A stretch of DNA of 64,000 nt from Roseateles terrae (GTDB lineage Bacteria > Pseudomonadota > Gammaproteobacteria > Burkholderiales > Burkholderiaceae_C): contig NZ_JACHXO010000001.1 in NCBI RefSeq assembly GCF_014192155.1, forward strand, positions 894,069 to 958,068, read 5' to 3'. The position numbers and the translations under genes were made by a program. The notes beneath the pieces were generated by a model. It was not told the DNA's origin. It made no database searches and saw only the letters and a program-made list of their open reading frames with translations. This document shows positions 7,728 to 16,801 of the stretch, one piece after another (the first letter of the stretch is position 1; each line of letters opens with the position of its first letter).

Positions 7728-9676
7728 GCCTGCCGCTGTCGGGCGCCCTGGCGCGGCTGGGGTGGGTGGCGCTGGCCTGTGCGGCGCAGACGTGGGGGCT
7801 GGTGGGATCCGCAGAAGCGGCGGAGGTCCGTCTGCGGGTGATGCAGACCAGCGACATCCACATGAATCTGCTGAACTACGACTACTACCAGGACCGCGAG
7901 TCCCAGGAGTTCGGCCTCGCCAAGACCATCACCCTCATCCACCAGGCCCGCGCCGAGGCGCCCAACAGCCTGCTGTTCGACAACGGTGACCTGCTGCAAG
8001 GCAACCCCCTTGGCGACCTGGTGGCCCGCGTGCACCCGCTGAAGGCCGGCGATGTGCATCCCGCCTACAAGGTGCTGAACCTGCTGCAGGTGGATGCCGC
8101 CAACATCGGCAATCATGAATTCAACTATGGCCTGCCCTTTTTGCGGCAGGCCATCGCCGGCGCCAACTTCCCCTCCCTCAATGCCAATGTGATGGAGGCC
8201 GATGGCCGTCGGCATGCCTTTGTGCCCAGCGTGATGCTGGTACGCGAAGTGACCGATGAACAAGGCCGTGTCCACAAGCTCAAGATCGGCGTGATGGGCC
8301 TCACCCCGCCGCAGATCTTGGAATGGGATCGCCAGAACCTGGCCGGCCGCGTCCAGGTGCGGGACATGGTCGAGGTCGCCCGGGAGACGGTGCCCGCGCT
8401 GCGCCGCCAGGGCGCGGACCTGGTGGTGGTGATCGCCCATACCGGCATCGAAAAGAGCGAGCTGCCGCGTCTCTCCGAAAACATGGCCGCCCAGTTGGCC
8501 CGGGTGCCGGGTGTGGATGCCCTGCTGCTGGGCCACGCCCATACCGAGTTCCCGGGACCCGGCTTCAAGGGCTATCCCGGCGCCGATCTGGACAAGGGCC
8601 GCCTGTTCGGCGTGCCCGCGGTGATGCCGGGCCGCTGGGGAGATCACCTCGGCATCGTGGACCTGCGTTTGTCCGACCAGGGGGGCCGTTGGCATGTCAT
8701 CGACAGCCAGGCCTCGCTGCGCCCGATCTTCGACCGCAGCGCGCGCCAGCCCTTGGTCGCCGCAGATCCGATGCCGGCCACCGTCATTGCGGCCGAGCAC
8801 CAGGCCACGCTGGACCATGTCCGCAGCCAGGTGGCCCACACCGACACGCCGATCCACAGCTACTTTGGCCAGACGGTGGACAGCCTCGCCGTGCGCCTCG
8901 TGGCGCAGGCCCAGCTGCGTTACGCCCAGCGGGCGGTGCAAGGCACGGCGCTGGCGCAGTTGCCCATGCTCTCCGCGGCCGCACCGTTCAAGTCCGGCGG
9001 GCGTCAGGGCTGGACCCAGTACACCGACATCCCGGCCGGCCCTATTGCTATCAAGCATGTGGCCGACCTCTACGTGTATCCCAACACCATCAAGGTGGTG
9101 AAGCTGACCGGCGCCCAGGTCCGCAACTGGCTGGAGATGTCTGCCGGCCAGTTCCGCCGCATCGACCCCGCCGGCCCGGCGCAGCAGGCGCTTCTGGACA
9201 CCAGCTATCCCGGCTTCAATTTCGACATGATGTGGGGCGCCGGTGATGCGCTGCGCTATGAGCTGGACCTGACCCAGCCCGCACGCTTGGACAAGGAGGG
9301 CCGGCAGGCCGCGGACAGCCACCGGGTGGTGAACCTGAGCTGGAATGGCCGGCCATTGGACGACCGCGCGGAATTCCTGGTGGTCACCAACAACTATCGG
9401 GCCTATGGCGGCGGTCACTTCCCGGCGCTGGGGGCGGACAAAGTGGTGGTGGATGCGCCGGATGAAACTCGGGAGGCGCTGGCGCGGGATCTGGCCTCAC
9501 AGCCGTCCGCAGATCGGGGTGGCCTGGCACCGTCCTGGAAGATTCGGCCGGTACCGAGGGTGAAGCTGCAGTTCCTGTCCGGCGCGGGCGCCATTGCACG
9601 GCTCGGCAACGGGTTGCCGGTGCGGCTGGTCAACGACAACGAAGACGGGTCCGCCCTGTTCGAGCTGGCGGATTGA
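7724..9676 (+). CDS. cpdB: Periplasmic 2',3'-cyclic-nucleotide phosphodiesterase / 3'-nucleotidase
   Basis: This 650-residue protein begins with a signal peptide (hydrophobic core about residues 10-30, cleavage probably after AEA). The metallophosphoesterase domain shows all expected motifs: SDIHMNLLNYDYYQD (D44, H46), FDNGDLLQGN, GNHEFNYG (129-136), IAHTGIE and GHAHTEFP. A 5'-nucleotidase C-terminal domain with the substrate-stacking region follows. CpdB hydrolyses 2',3'-cyclic nucleotides and 3'-nucleotides in the periplasm for nucleotide salvage. The ATG overlaps the upstream stop by four bases, so the two genes form an operon. Confidence 0.95.
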   Translation: MSLPLSGALARLGWVALACAAQTWGLVGSAEAAEVRLRVMQTSDIHMNLLNYDYYQDRESQEFGLAKTITLIHQARAEAPNSLLFDNGDLLQGNPLGDLVARVHPLKAGDVHPAYKVLNLLQVDAANIGNHEFNYGLPFLRQAIAGANFPSLNANVMEADGRRHAFVPSVMLVREVTDEQGRVHKLKIGVMGLTPPQILEWDRQNLAGRVQVRDMVEVARETVPALRRQGADLVVVIAHTGIEKSELPRLSENMAAQLARVPGVDALLLGHAHTEFPGPGFKGYPGADLDKGRLFGVPAVMPGRWGDHLGIVDLRLSDQGGRWHVIDSQASLRPIFDRSARQPLVAADPMPATVIAAEHQATLDHVRSQVAHTDTPIHSYFGQTVDSLAVRLVAQAQLRYAQRAVQGTALAQLPMLSAAAPFKSGGRQGWTQYTDIPAGPIAIKHVADLYVYPNTIKVVKLTGAQVRNWLEMSAGQFRRIDPAGPAQQALLDTSYPGFNFDMMWGAGDALRYELDLTQPARLDKEGRQAADSHRVVNLSWNGRPLDDRAEFLVVTNNYRAYGGGHFPALGADKVVVDAPDETREALARDLASQPSADRGGLAPSWKIRPVPRVKLQFLSGAGAIARLGNGLPVRLVNDNEDGSALFELAD

Positions 9677-9755
9677 TCAGAGGTGATGCTGGGCGAGTCC
9701 GGTCTTGCGTCGGGTCTGGCGTCCGCGATCTGGCGCCGTGGCGTGCGTCCGGCCC

Positions 9756-10058
9756 TCAGACCCGGATATCCAGCAAGGCGCCCTCAGCGCGCACCTGCGT
9801 CTGCAGCACCTTCAGATTGGCAATGAAAGTGTAGGCAGCGGCCTGCTGATCGACCACATCGGTGGCCAGATCCTGGCCGGGCGTCGGTAGCTTGGTCACC
9901 GTGGTGCTCACCCCGCCGTTGTCGGTGGTCTGGGCCTCCACCCGCTCGCGCCGGTAGCCTTCGGTGTTGAGATTGGCGATGTTGTTCGCAGACGCCCGCA
10001 GCCGCTCGTTGGCGGCGGAGATTCCGGACAAAACCGTCGAAAGGCTGTTGGTGGACAT
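9756..10058 (-). CDS. Orphan flagellar basal-body rod-like protein
   Basis: The 100-residue product begins with a segment typical of flagellar rod/hook N-termini: LSTVLSGISAANERLRASANNIANLNTEGYRRER, where ANNIANxxTxGY is the hallmark. Its C-terminus (about 68-100, DVVDQQAAAYTFIANLKVLQT) matches the C-terminal helix that pairs with it in rod proteins. It is shorter than FlgB or FlgC and has no flagellar neighbours here, so it may be a stand-alone rod/hook-like protein of unknown role or a relic. It follows the GGDEF gene on the same strand. Confidence 0.75.
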   Translation of the reverse strand: MSTNSLSTVLSGISAANERLRASANNIANLNTEGYRRERVEAQTTDNGGVSTTVTKLPTPGQDLATDVVDQQAAAYTFIANLKVLQTQVRAEGALLDIRV

Positions 10059-10189
10059 GATGGTGCGTCGATTGGCGAGGGCCTCAAGTGAGGACTCTAT
10101 CCGTCGCTATCGGCCAGCGCCCGCCGAACTTGAGAAAAGAATGGGAATTCCCGTCCAATTTCTCGCTTTCAACGTGCGCTGATCGCACT

Positions 10190-11134
10190 TCAAGCCCCAG
10201 CCAGCTCTTCGAACGAGCCGTTGGAGACAAAGACGCGGACGCTGTCGCCCCCGGCCGCCTTGGCTTCGGCACAGGCCAGATTGGCGGCGGCCAGCACGGA
10301 TTCCACCGTGTCCAGGGCCGGTTGCAGCTGGACCACGCCCACGCTGGTCTTGACCCGCGTGCGGTGCAGACCCCAGCGCAGCCGGAACGAGGCCACGGCG
10401 CTGCGCACCTTCTCCGCCACGATCTGGGCATAGTGCTGGTCGCAGTCCGGCAGCAGCACCACAAAATGATCGGCTTCCAGGCGGGCCACCACATCCGAGG
10501 CGCGCACCTTGGTGACCAGCATCTGGCCCAGTCCGTACAGGAAATGGTCGGCCACCTCGGTGCCCATGCCCTGCACCACGGCACTGAACTTGTCGATATC
10601 CACCAGCAGCACCGACACCGGTTCATGTCGACGGCTGCCCACGTGATCCGCCAGGCGGCGCTCCATCTCCCGGCGATTGGCCAGTTCCGTCACCACGTCA
10701 TGTTTGGCGGCCCAGGTGGGCTGCAGACGCTGGGCGCGGGCCGCGGAGACATCCTCCACCACCCACATCGCTTCCCCGGCGGGCTGCTCCCACTGGACCG
10801 GCGAAGCCTGCAGACGTCCCCAGAAACGGGAGCCGTCCCGCCGGACGAATTCGACTTCTTCATCCACCGGACGGCCACCGCCGAAGGCCGCGCCCAGACG
10901 GGCGTGCAGCGCCTGATTTGCCGCTTCGGAGACGACCACGGAACTCACATCGGCGCCGGCCAGGTCGGTCTCGTCTCCATGGCCGAACAGATGGTTGAAC
11001 TGCTCGCTGGCCACTTCAAACCGTCCGGCCGCGGTAAAGGCCACCGCCAGCGGCGCCCTCACCATCAAGGCCCGCATGCGGGCCGCGCCACGTTCATGGT
11101 CAGCCGGCGTGCCGGCAGCTTCGGGGGTCTGCAT
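10190..11134 (-). CDS. PAS-GGDEF protein with degenerate active site
   Basis: This 314-residue protein has a PAS-like domain (about 20-135) followed by a GGDEF domain (about 145-305). The metal-binding aspartates in LLVDIDKF (D179, D181) and the helix LANRREMERR are present. However, the signature GG(D/E)EF reads EADHF at 220-224, with His in place of the catalytic Glu and Glu/Ala in place of the two glycines. The inhibitory I-site RxxD is intact five residues upstream (RASD, 211-214). It is probably not a diguanylate cyclase but could bind c-di-GMP. GGAGA precedes the ATG at a good spacing. It lies downstream of the exonuclease I gene. Confidence 0.88.
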   Translation of the reverse strand: MQTPEAAGTPADHERGAARMRALMVRAPLAVAFTAAGRFEVASEQFNHLFGHGDETDLAGADVSSVVVSEAANQALHARLGAAFGGGRPVDEEVEFVRRDGSRFWGRLQASPVQWEQPAGEAMWVVEDVSAARAQRLQPTWAAKHDVVTELANRREMERRLADHVGSRRHEPVSVLLVDIDKFSAVVQGMGTEVADHFLYGLGQMLVTKVRASDVVARLEADHFVVLLPDCDQHYAQIVAEKVRSAVASFRLRWGLHRTRVKTSVGVVQLQPALDTVESVLAAANLACAEAKAAGGDSVRVFVSNGSFEELAGA

Positions 11135-11242
11135 GTTGTCTCCGTCTCTGCGCCGCCGCGGCGCCCTGATGCTCAGGTGAATGTGTACCTGTTTTGAGCG
11201 AATCAGGGAAGCCCGGTGATGGGCGCCTGGCTCCCCCTGCCC

Positions 11243-12700
11243 TCAGGGCGCCGGCGGCGCGATTTGCTCCGCCCAGTCGTACAGCGCCGCCAGGATCTCC
11301 TGGGCGCGCTCGTCGTCATTGGCTTCCGCGGTCTCGGCCAGGGTGTCGATCCGGTCAAAGAACTCCGCCAGGGTCTGGGCACCACCGGCCCCAAGGTGCA
11401 GACGGTCGGCGCAGTGCTTCTCCCAGCGAGCCTGCTCTTCCTCGCTCAGCAGGTCCGGCCAGTTGCGGGCGCGGTAGCGGAACAGCAGTTCTTCCAGCCG
11501 GCGATCCTCGAAGGCCACCTTGCCTTGCGCCACCCGCTCGGCCAGCGCTTCCGGAGACAGGCCCCGCAGGCGCTCCATCGTCCGGCGGTCGTCATTGCCC
11601 AGGAAGCCACCGTAGAGGTCTTCGTCGACATCGACTTCGGCGCTCGAAGCGGGACGCTGGAACACCTCGCCCCAGCGCCCCATCATCTCGCCCCCGCGCT
11701 GGGCCAGCAGTTCGGCATGGGCGAGCCCCTGCGACAGGTCCAGACCCCAGCGCTGCGCCATCTCCGGCGAGAGGATCTTGAGCGACGAGATGACGATCGG
11801 CGACTTGTTCACATGCACCGTCTTGATCGGCAGGCGGGTCACCCCCTCCGGCAGTTCGTCCTGACGGGTGTAGAGCCGCTGCCGAATGGTTTCGGCGTCC
11901 AGATCCAGCAGTTCGCGCGGATCGTGGGCCAGATCCCAGACGATCAGCTCATTCTTGTTGGTCGGATGCGAGGCCAGCGGCCACACCAGCGCGAGGCAAC
12001 CCTTCTCCACCCCATACATGCCCGAGACATGCAGGAACGGGCGCTGGGTGCCGATTTCCTGCCACACCGCTTCCTTGCGCCGCAACTTCAGGCAGAAGTC
12101 CCACAGGCGCGGCTGGCGCTGGCGGATCAGGCGGGCCAGCGCAATCGTGGCGCGCACGTCGGAGAGCGCGTCATGGGCCGCTTCGTGTGCCAGCCCGTTG
12201 GCCTTGGTGAGATGCTCCAGCTTGAACGACGGGCGTCCGTCGTCATGCGTGGGCCACTCGATGCCTTCCGGTCGGAGTGCATAGGCGCAGCGCACGACAT
12301 CCAGCAAATCCCAGCGGCCGCAGTCGTTCTGCCATTCGCGACCGTAGGGATCGATCAGGTTGCGCCAGAACAGGAAGCGGCTGACCTCGTCGTCGAAGCG
12401 GATGGTGTTGTAGCCCAGGCCAACGGTCCCCGGTTGGGACAGCTCCGCATGGATGGCGGCGGCAAAGGCATGCTCCGGCACCCCCTGCTCGGCGCAGGTC
12501 TGAGGCAGGATGCCCGTCAGGAGGCACGATTCCGGATCGGGCAGGCTGTCGGTGGCTGGCTGGCAATACACCATCAGCGGATCGCCGATCTCATTGAGCT
12601 CCGCATCGGTGCGGATGCCGGCAAACTGGGCCGGACGGTCGCGGCGGGGCACGCGACCGAAGGTCTCGTAGTCGTGCCAGTAGAAAGTCAGGTCATGCAT
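11243..12700 (-). CDS. sbcB: Exodeoxyribonuclease I
   Basis: The 485-residue protein starts HDLTFYWHDYETFG, which holds the first exonuclease motif with D10 and E12 of the DEDD superfamily; further on, AHDALSDVRATIALARLI is the ExoIII-type motif with its conserved His/Asp. ExoI degrades single-stranded DNA 3' to 5' and takes part in mismatch repair and recombination. I placed the start at 12700 because upstream residues are unrelated to the family and the DYETFG motif should lie near the N-terminus. The GGDEF gene follows 108 bases later on the same strand. Confidence 0.94.
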   Translation of the reverse strand: MHDLTFYWHDYETFGRVPRRDRPAQFAGIRTDAELNEIGDPLMVYCQPATDSLPDPESCLLTGILPQTCAEQGVPEHAFAAAIHAELSQPGTVGLGYNTIRFDDEVSRFLFWRNLIDPYGREWQNDCGRWDLLDVVRCAYALRPEGIEWPTHDDGRPSFKLEHLTKANGLAHEAAHDALSDVRATIALARLIRQRQPRLWDFCLKLRRKEAVWQEIGTQRPFLHVSGMYGVEKGCLALVWPLASHPTNKNELIVWDLAHDPRELLDLDAETIRQRLYTRQDELPEGVTRLPIKTVHVNKSPIVISSLKILSPEMAQRWGLDLSQGLAHAELLAQRGGEMMGRWGEVFQRPASSAEVDVDEDLYGGFLGNDDRRTMERLRGLSPEALAERVAQGKVAFEDRRLEELLFRYRARNWPDLLSEEEQARWEKHCADRLHLGAGGAQTLAEFFDRIDTLAETAEANDDERAQEILAALYDWAEQIAPPAP

Positions 12701-12759
12701 GGGGCGGCACGATACCTCACCGCGAGCGGCTGGCCGAGCCCGGACGTTCGACTCCATGC

Positions 12760-12781
12760 GGGGAACGGCGGCACGTTCCCC
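12760..12781. repeat. 8-bp hairpin between two minus-strand genes
   Basis: GGGGAACG and CGTTCCCC form a perfect 8-base inverted repeat around a 6-base loop, between the stop of the Bug protein gene and the start of sbcB. It lacks a T-run on either strand, so it is only a weak candidate for a terminator. Confidence 0.45.
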
Positions 12782-12816
12782 CTTCAGACGGCCGAGCCAC
12801 CGCCCTACGGGGGAGC

Positions 12817-13812
12817 TCAGCCCTTGCCGGCCAGGCCCATGCGAATCACCGTCGCCCGTTCCGCTTCGAAGGTGCGGGACGCATACCGGGTGTAGGCGTC
12901 CGTACTCATGTAGATCACCGGCTGGTAATAACGCTCCAGCGTCTCCAACACCTTGGGGTCATCGAGCGTGCGGTGGAAGGCGTCATGCAACACACGAACC
13001 ACCGCCGGATCGGTCCCTCGCGGGGCACCGATGCCGAAGGGCGACTCGCTGACCGTCTCCCAGCCGGACTCCCGTACCGTCGGCACCTCCGGGAAGGCCT
13101 TGTTACGGTCCCGCCCCAGCGTGGCCAGCAGGCGCAGCTTGCCGGCCCGCACATGCGGGACAAATTCCATGGTGCCGCACATCACCGGCACGTGGCCCCC
13201 GAGGATAGCTTGAAGGATTTCGGCGGATCCTTTGTAAGGCACATCCTGCGTCGTGAACCCCGCCTTGTGGGCGAATTCTTCGAAGGCCAGATGGGGCGTC
13301 GTCCCCGTGCCGGTATGGCCGTAGGTCAGCTGGCCGGGACGGGACCGCGCCCAGGCCACCATCTCCTGCAGGCTGCGGAACGGCGCGTCCGGCGTGCAGA
13401 CGATGCCGAAGGTGTAGCCCGTCAGACCGACGACATGCTGAAGATCCCGGATGGGATCAAACGGCATCTTCTGCATGTGCGGCAGGCGATACACGCCCAG
13501 CGGCAACTGCGTGATGGTGTAACCATCGGGTTTGGCGGTCACCATGGCGGAAGCGCCCAGGGTGCCGCCGGCCCCGGGCCGGTTTTCCACTACCACCGGC
13601 ACGCCGAGCTGGCGGGACAGGCTGTCGCCGAAGGCACGCATGACTGCATCGCTGGAGCCGCCGGCCGGCCAGGGGCAGATGAGCACGATGGGGCGAGAGG
13701 GAAAACCGCCAGGAGTGCGAGGCTGAGCCTGGGCCTGGCCCACCGCCGGGAGGCCCACCGTCACGCCGCTCAGCAGCGCGGCGGCCCCCGCCATCCATTC
13801 ACGACGCTGCAT
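12817..13812 (-). CDS. Bug/TctC-family periplasmic substrate-binding protein
   Basis: The 331-residue protein has a Tat/Sec-like signal sequence (MQRREWMAGAAALLSG) and the Bug family signatures FPSRPIVLICPWPAGGSSD, VVVENRPGAGG and TYGHTGTGTTPHLAFE. Such proteins bind carboxylates or related small acids and are very numerous in Burkholderiales, often far from any transporter gene. No TctAB membrane genes are nearby, so the ligand is unknown. The ATG at 13812 has GGGGAGG upstream; an earlier in-frame ATG at 13851 is less likely. Confidence 0.9.
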   Translation of the reverse strand: MQRREWMAGAAALLSGVTVGLPAVGQAQAQPRTPGGFPSRPIVLICPWPAGGSSDAVMRAFGDSLSRQLGVPVVVENRPGAGGTLGASAMVTAKPDGYTITQLPLGVYRLPHMQKMPFDPIRDLQHVVGLTGYTFGIVCTPDAPFRSLQEMVAWARSRPGQLTYGHTGTGTTPHLAFEEFAHKAGFTTQDVPYKGSAEILQAILGGHVPVMCGTMEFVPHVRAGKLRLLATLGRDRNKAFPEVPTVRESGWETVSESPFGIGAPRGTDPAVVRVLHDAFHRTLDDPKVLETLERYYQPVIYMSTDAYTRYASRTFEAERATVIRMGLAGKG

Positions 13813-14160
13813 GACGCGCCTCCCCGGCTCCGTCGGATCGCCATTTGCCACAGCGCCCCACCCGACGCGCTCGCAGGGCTCGCAGGCCCGTCTGGCACCG
13901 GACGCTCGTAATCAGGGGCCAGGAGGACTGCGCGGACCGCGCCGAGCACGATCGGAGCGACAGGGACGATGAACGATGCGTCGGCACCAGCCGCTGAACG
14001 GGCGGTGCGCCGGACGGGCGGTTGACCGCTGGTCGGCGCCAGCGCAATAAGTCGGACATTTGTTCTGAATTTGTATGGAGTTCGTGTCCGCCTGTCTCCC
14101 CGGGGGGAGATCGGGCGGGGACTGAGGATAATCCCCCGACCCTTGATTCGTGCCCCCCGC
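13813..14160. other. Divergent intergenic region, no gene seen
   Basis: This 348-base region separates the divergent Bug and penicillin-binding protein genes and must hold both promoters. I see no coding sequence or RNA gene, only shadow reading frames, and no convincing palindrome. Part of it (14071-14160) is in frame with the PBP gene and could be an N-terminal extension if an upstream start is used. Confidence 0.5.
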
Positions 14161-16677
14161 ATGCAGCTTCTACAAAAATTCCTCCGCCAACTGCTGGACG
14201 TCCTGCGGGCCGCCTGGGCCAAGACCGCCCCTCTGCGCCGCTCACTCGCCCGGCTGCCGACCTGGAAACGGGCACTGGTGTGGGGCGGTGCGGCCATGCT
14301 GTCGTTCGTGCTGATCATCGGTGGGGCCGCCGCCATCGTCTGGCCGGGCCTGCCGGATCTGTCCCGGCTGGTGGACTATCAACCCAAGCAGCCGCTGCGG
14401 GTCTATGCCGCCGACGGGGAGTTGCTGGCCGAATACGGCACCGAGCGCCGTCACTATCTGCCGCTGGACCAGATTCCCAAACAGATGCGCCAGGCGCTGC
14501 TCGCGGTGGAAGACACCAACTTCTATGAGCATCAGGGCGTCTACATCCCGGGGATGATCCGGGCGTTTGGTGTCAACCTGTTCTCGTCCTCCCGCAGCCA
14601 GGGCGCGTCGACCATCACGCAGCAGCTGGCCCGGGACTTCTACCTGACCAAGCGCAAGCTCTACACCCGCAAGTTCGTCGAGATCCTGCTGGCGCTGAAG
14701 ATGGAAAGCCAGCTCTCCAAGGACAAGATTCTGGAGGTCTACATGAACCAGATCTATCTGGGTCAGCGGGCCTACGGATTTGAGGCGGCGGCAGAGGCCT
14801 ATTTCGGCAAGCCGCTCAAGGCCCTGTCCACCGCCGAAATCGCGATGCTGGCCGGTCTGCCTCAAAACCCTTACCGCGCCAATCCGATCAACAACTTCAA
14901 GGCGGCCAAGCGGCGCCAGCTGGTGGTCATCAGCCGGATGCAGGACGTCGGCCTGTTGACCGCCGAGCAGGCCCAGGCGGCGCGGGATGAGAAGCTGCAG
15001 TTGCGCACCGCCCAGGAACAGCGCCTCCCCTACGGCCAGTATGCGGCCGAGATGGTGCGCCAGCAGATCCACGCCCAGTACGGCGAAGACGCCTACACCC
15101 GCGGCATCAATGTCACCACCACCATCCGCATGGACAACCAGGTGGCTGCCTACAAGGCGCTGCGCCGCACCCTGCTCGACTATGAACGTCGCAAAGCCTG
15201 GCGGGGCCCGGAAGATACGGTGGATCTACCCACCGACCTGACCGACACCGAACTGGACAATGCCGTCACCCAGGCGCTGGCCGATCATCCGGACAATGAC
15301 GACCTGCGGGCCGCGGTGGTGACCGAGGTCACCAGCAACCGCATCCGCGCCACCTTGCAGGATGGGGAAGACATCGACCTGAAGGGCGATGGCATCCGCA
15401 GCGTGCTGTCCGCCCTGTCCGAGAAGGCCAAACCGAATCTGCGGATCCAGCGCGGCGCCATCATTCGGGTGCTCAAGGGCGCGCCGACCAAGGAATTCCC
15501 CAAGGGGGCCTGGGCGGTGACCCAGCCGCCGGAAGCCGAAGGCGCCCTGGTGTCGGTCGAACCCGAGACCGGCCGCGTGCTGGCGCTGGTCGGCGGCTTC
15601 GATTTCGCCCGCAACCAGTTCAACCATGCCACCCAGGCCTGGCGCCAGCCGGGGTCCAGTTTCAAGCCTTATTTGTATTCGGGCGCGCTGGAGATGGGTG
15701 CCAGCCCCGCCACGCTGGTGGACGATGCGCCGATCACCATCGGAGACTGGTCGCCGCGCAATTCGGACGGTCAATACGACGGCCCGATCACGCTGCGCCA
15801 GGCGCTGGCCAAGTCCAAGAACATGGTCACCATCCGGCTGCTGGAGCAGCTGTCGCCGGAGCGCGGGCGCGCCTGGGCCGGCAAGTTCGGCATCGACGTG
15901 GACCGTCAGCCGGCCAACCTGACGCTGGCCCTGGGCTCCGGCTCGGTGACGCCGCTGCAGATGGCCAGCGGGTATTCGGTGTTTGCCAATGGGGGCTACC
16001 TGCTCAAGCCCTTGCTGATCACCAAGATCACCGACTCGCAAAACCAGGTGCTGTTCCAGGCCGAGCCGGAGAAGCTGACCGAGGACCACCGCGCCATCAG
16101 TGAGCGCAACGCCTTTGTCACCAGCACGCTGCTGCATGAAGTGGCCGTGCGGGGCACCGCCTACCGAGCCAGCGCCTCCCTGAAGCGTTATGACCTGTAC
16201 GGCAAGACCGGCACCACCAACGATGCGGTGGACGCCTGGTTCGCCGGCTTCCAGCGCAAGGTGGCGACGGTGGTGTGGATCGGCTATGACCAGCCGCGTA
16301 GCCTGGGTGACCGGGAAACCGGCGGCGGCATCGCCCTGCCCGCCTGGATCGACTACATGCAGGTGGCCCTCAAGGGGGTGCCGACGGCCGAAGTGCCGCC
16401 GCCCACCGATGGCAGCGTGGCGCAGATCGAAGGACCGAACGGGCCGGATTGGGTCTTCCAGGAATTCGCCGCGGGCGACACCTGGCTGAAGACGCTGGGA
16501 ACGATCAGTGAAATGACCACCGATCCGGCGACCGGCGCCCTCCTGCCCGCCGTGCCGGCGTCTGGAGCGGCCTCGGGGGTGCTGGTGCCAGGAGCGGCGA
16601 GTGCGGCCGGGCCGGCGCCTCCGGCGCGCCGGAGTTCCGGACCTCCGTCCTCCTGGTTCTCCGGGGACGGCGGCTGA
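14161..16677 (+). CDS. mrcA: Class A penicillin-binding protein 1A
   Basis: The predicted 838-residue protein has an N-terminal membrane anchor (about 40-62), a GT51 glycosyltransferase domain with EDTNFYEHQGV (catalytic E117) and GASTITQQLARDFY, then a transpeptidase domain with SSFK (S499-K502), a SKN-type motif and KTGTT (from K682). It polymerises and cross-links peptidoglycan. The C-terminus after about residue 800 is a low-complexity Ala/Pro/Ser/Gly tail. The start is uncertain: ATG 14161 is chosen for family-like length, but the frame is open up to an ATG-type start at 14071. A hairpin at 16701 separates it from the converging KASIII-like gene. Confidence 0.95.
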   Translation: MQLLQKFLRQLLDVLRAAWAKTAPLRRSLARLPTWKRALVWGGAAMLSFVLIIGGAAAIVWPGLPDLSRLVDYQPKQPLRVYAADGELLAEYGTERRHYLPLDQIPKQMRQALLAVEDTNFYEHQGVYIPGMIRAFGVNLFSSSRSQGASTITQQLARDFYLTKRKLYTRKFVEILLALKMESQLSKDKILEVYMNQIYLGQRAYGFEAAAEAYFGKPLKALSTAEIAMLAGLPQNPYRANPINNFKAAKRRQLVVISRMQDVGLLTAEQAQAARDEKLQLRTAQEQRLPYGQYAAEMVRQQIHAQYGEDAYTRGINVTTTIRMDNQVAAYKALRRTLLDYERRKAWRGPEDTVDLPTDLTDTELDNAVTQALADHPDNDDLRAAVVTEVTSNRIRATLQDGEDIDLKGDGIRSVLSALSEKAKPNLRIQRGAIIRVLKGAPTKEFPKGAWAVTQPPEAEGALVSVEPETGRVLALVGGFDFARNQFNHATQAWRQPGSSFKPYLYSGALEMGASPATLVDDAPITIGDWSPRNSDGQYDGPITLRQALAKSKNMVTIRLLEQLSPERGRAWAGKFGIDVDRQPANLTLALGSGSVTPLQMASGYSVFANGGYLLKPLLITKITDSQNQVLFQAEPEKLTEDHRAISERNAFVTSTLLHEVAVRGTAYRASASLKRYDLYGKTGTTNDAVDAWFAGFQRKVATVVWIGYDQPRSLGDRETGGGIALPAWIDYMQVALKGVPTAEVPPPTDGSVAQIEGPNGPDWVFQEFAAGDTWLKTLGTISEMTTDPATGALLPAVPASGAASGVLVPGAASAAGPAPPARRSSGPPSSWFSGDGG

Positions 16678-16700
16678 GGCGCCGCACACAGGCGCTCAGC

Positions 16701-16736
16701 AAAACGGGCGAGTGGCCATGCGGCACTCGCCCGTTT
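16701..16736. terminator. Bidirectional terminator-like hairpin
   Basis: AAACGGGCGAGTG and CACTCGCCCGTTT form a perfect 13-bp stem around a 9-base loop between two convergent genes. The flanking A and T runs give short U-tails in both directions. Confidence 0.75.
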
Positions 16737-16801
16737 CTCACTGGCTCTCTGGATGAAAAGCCCGGTCCGGTCTGGATCGGGTCAGCGCCCAGCGCTCACC
16801 C

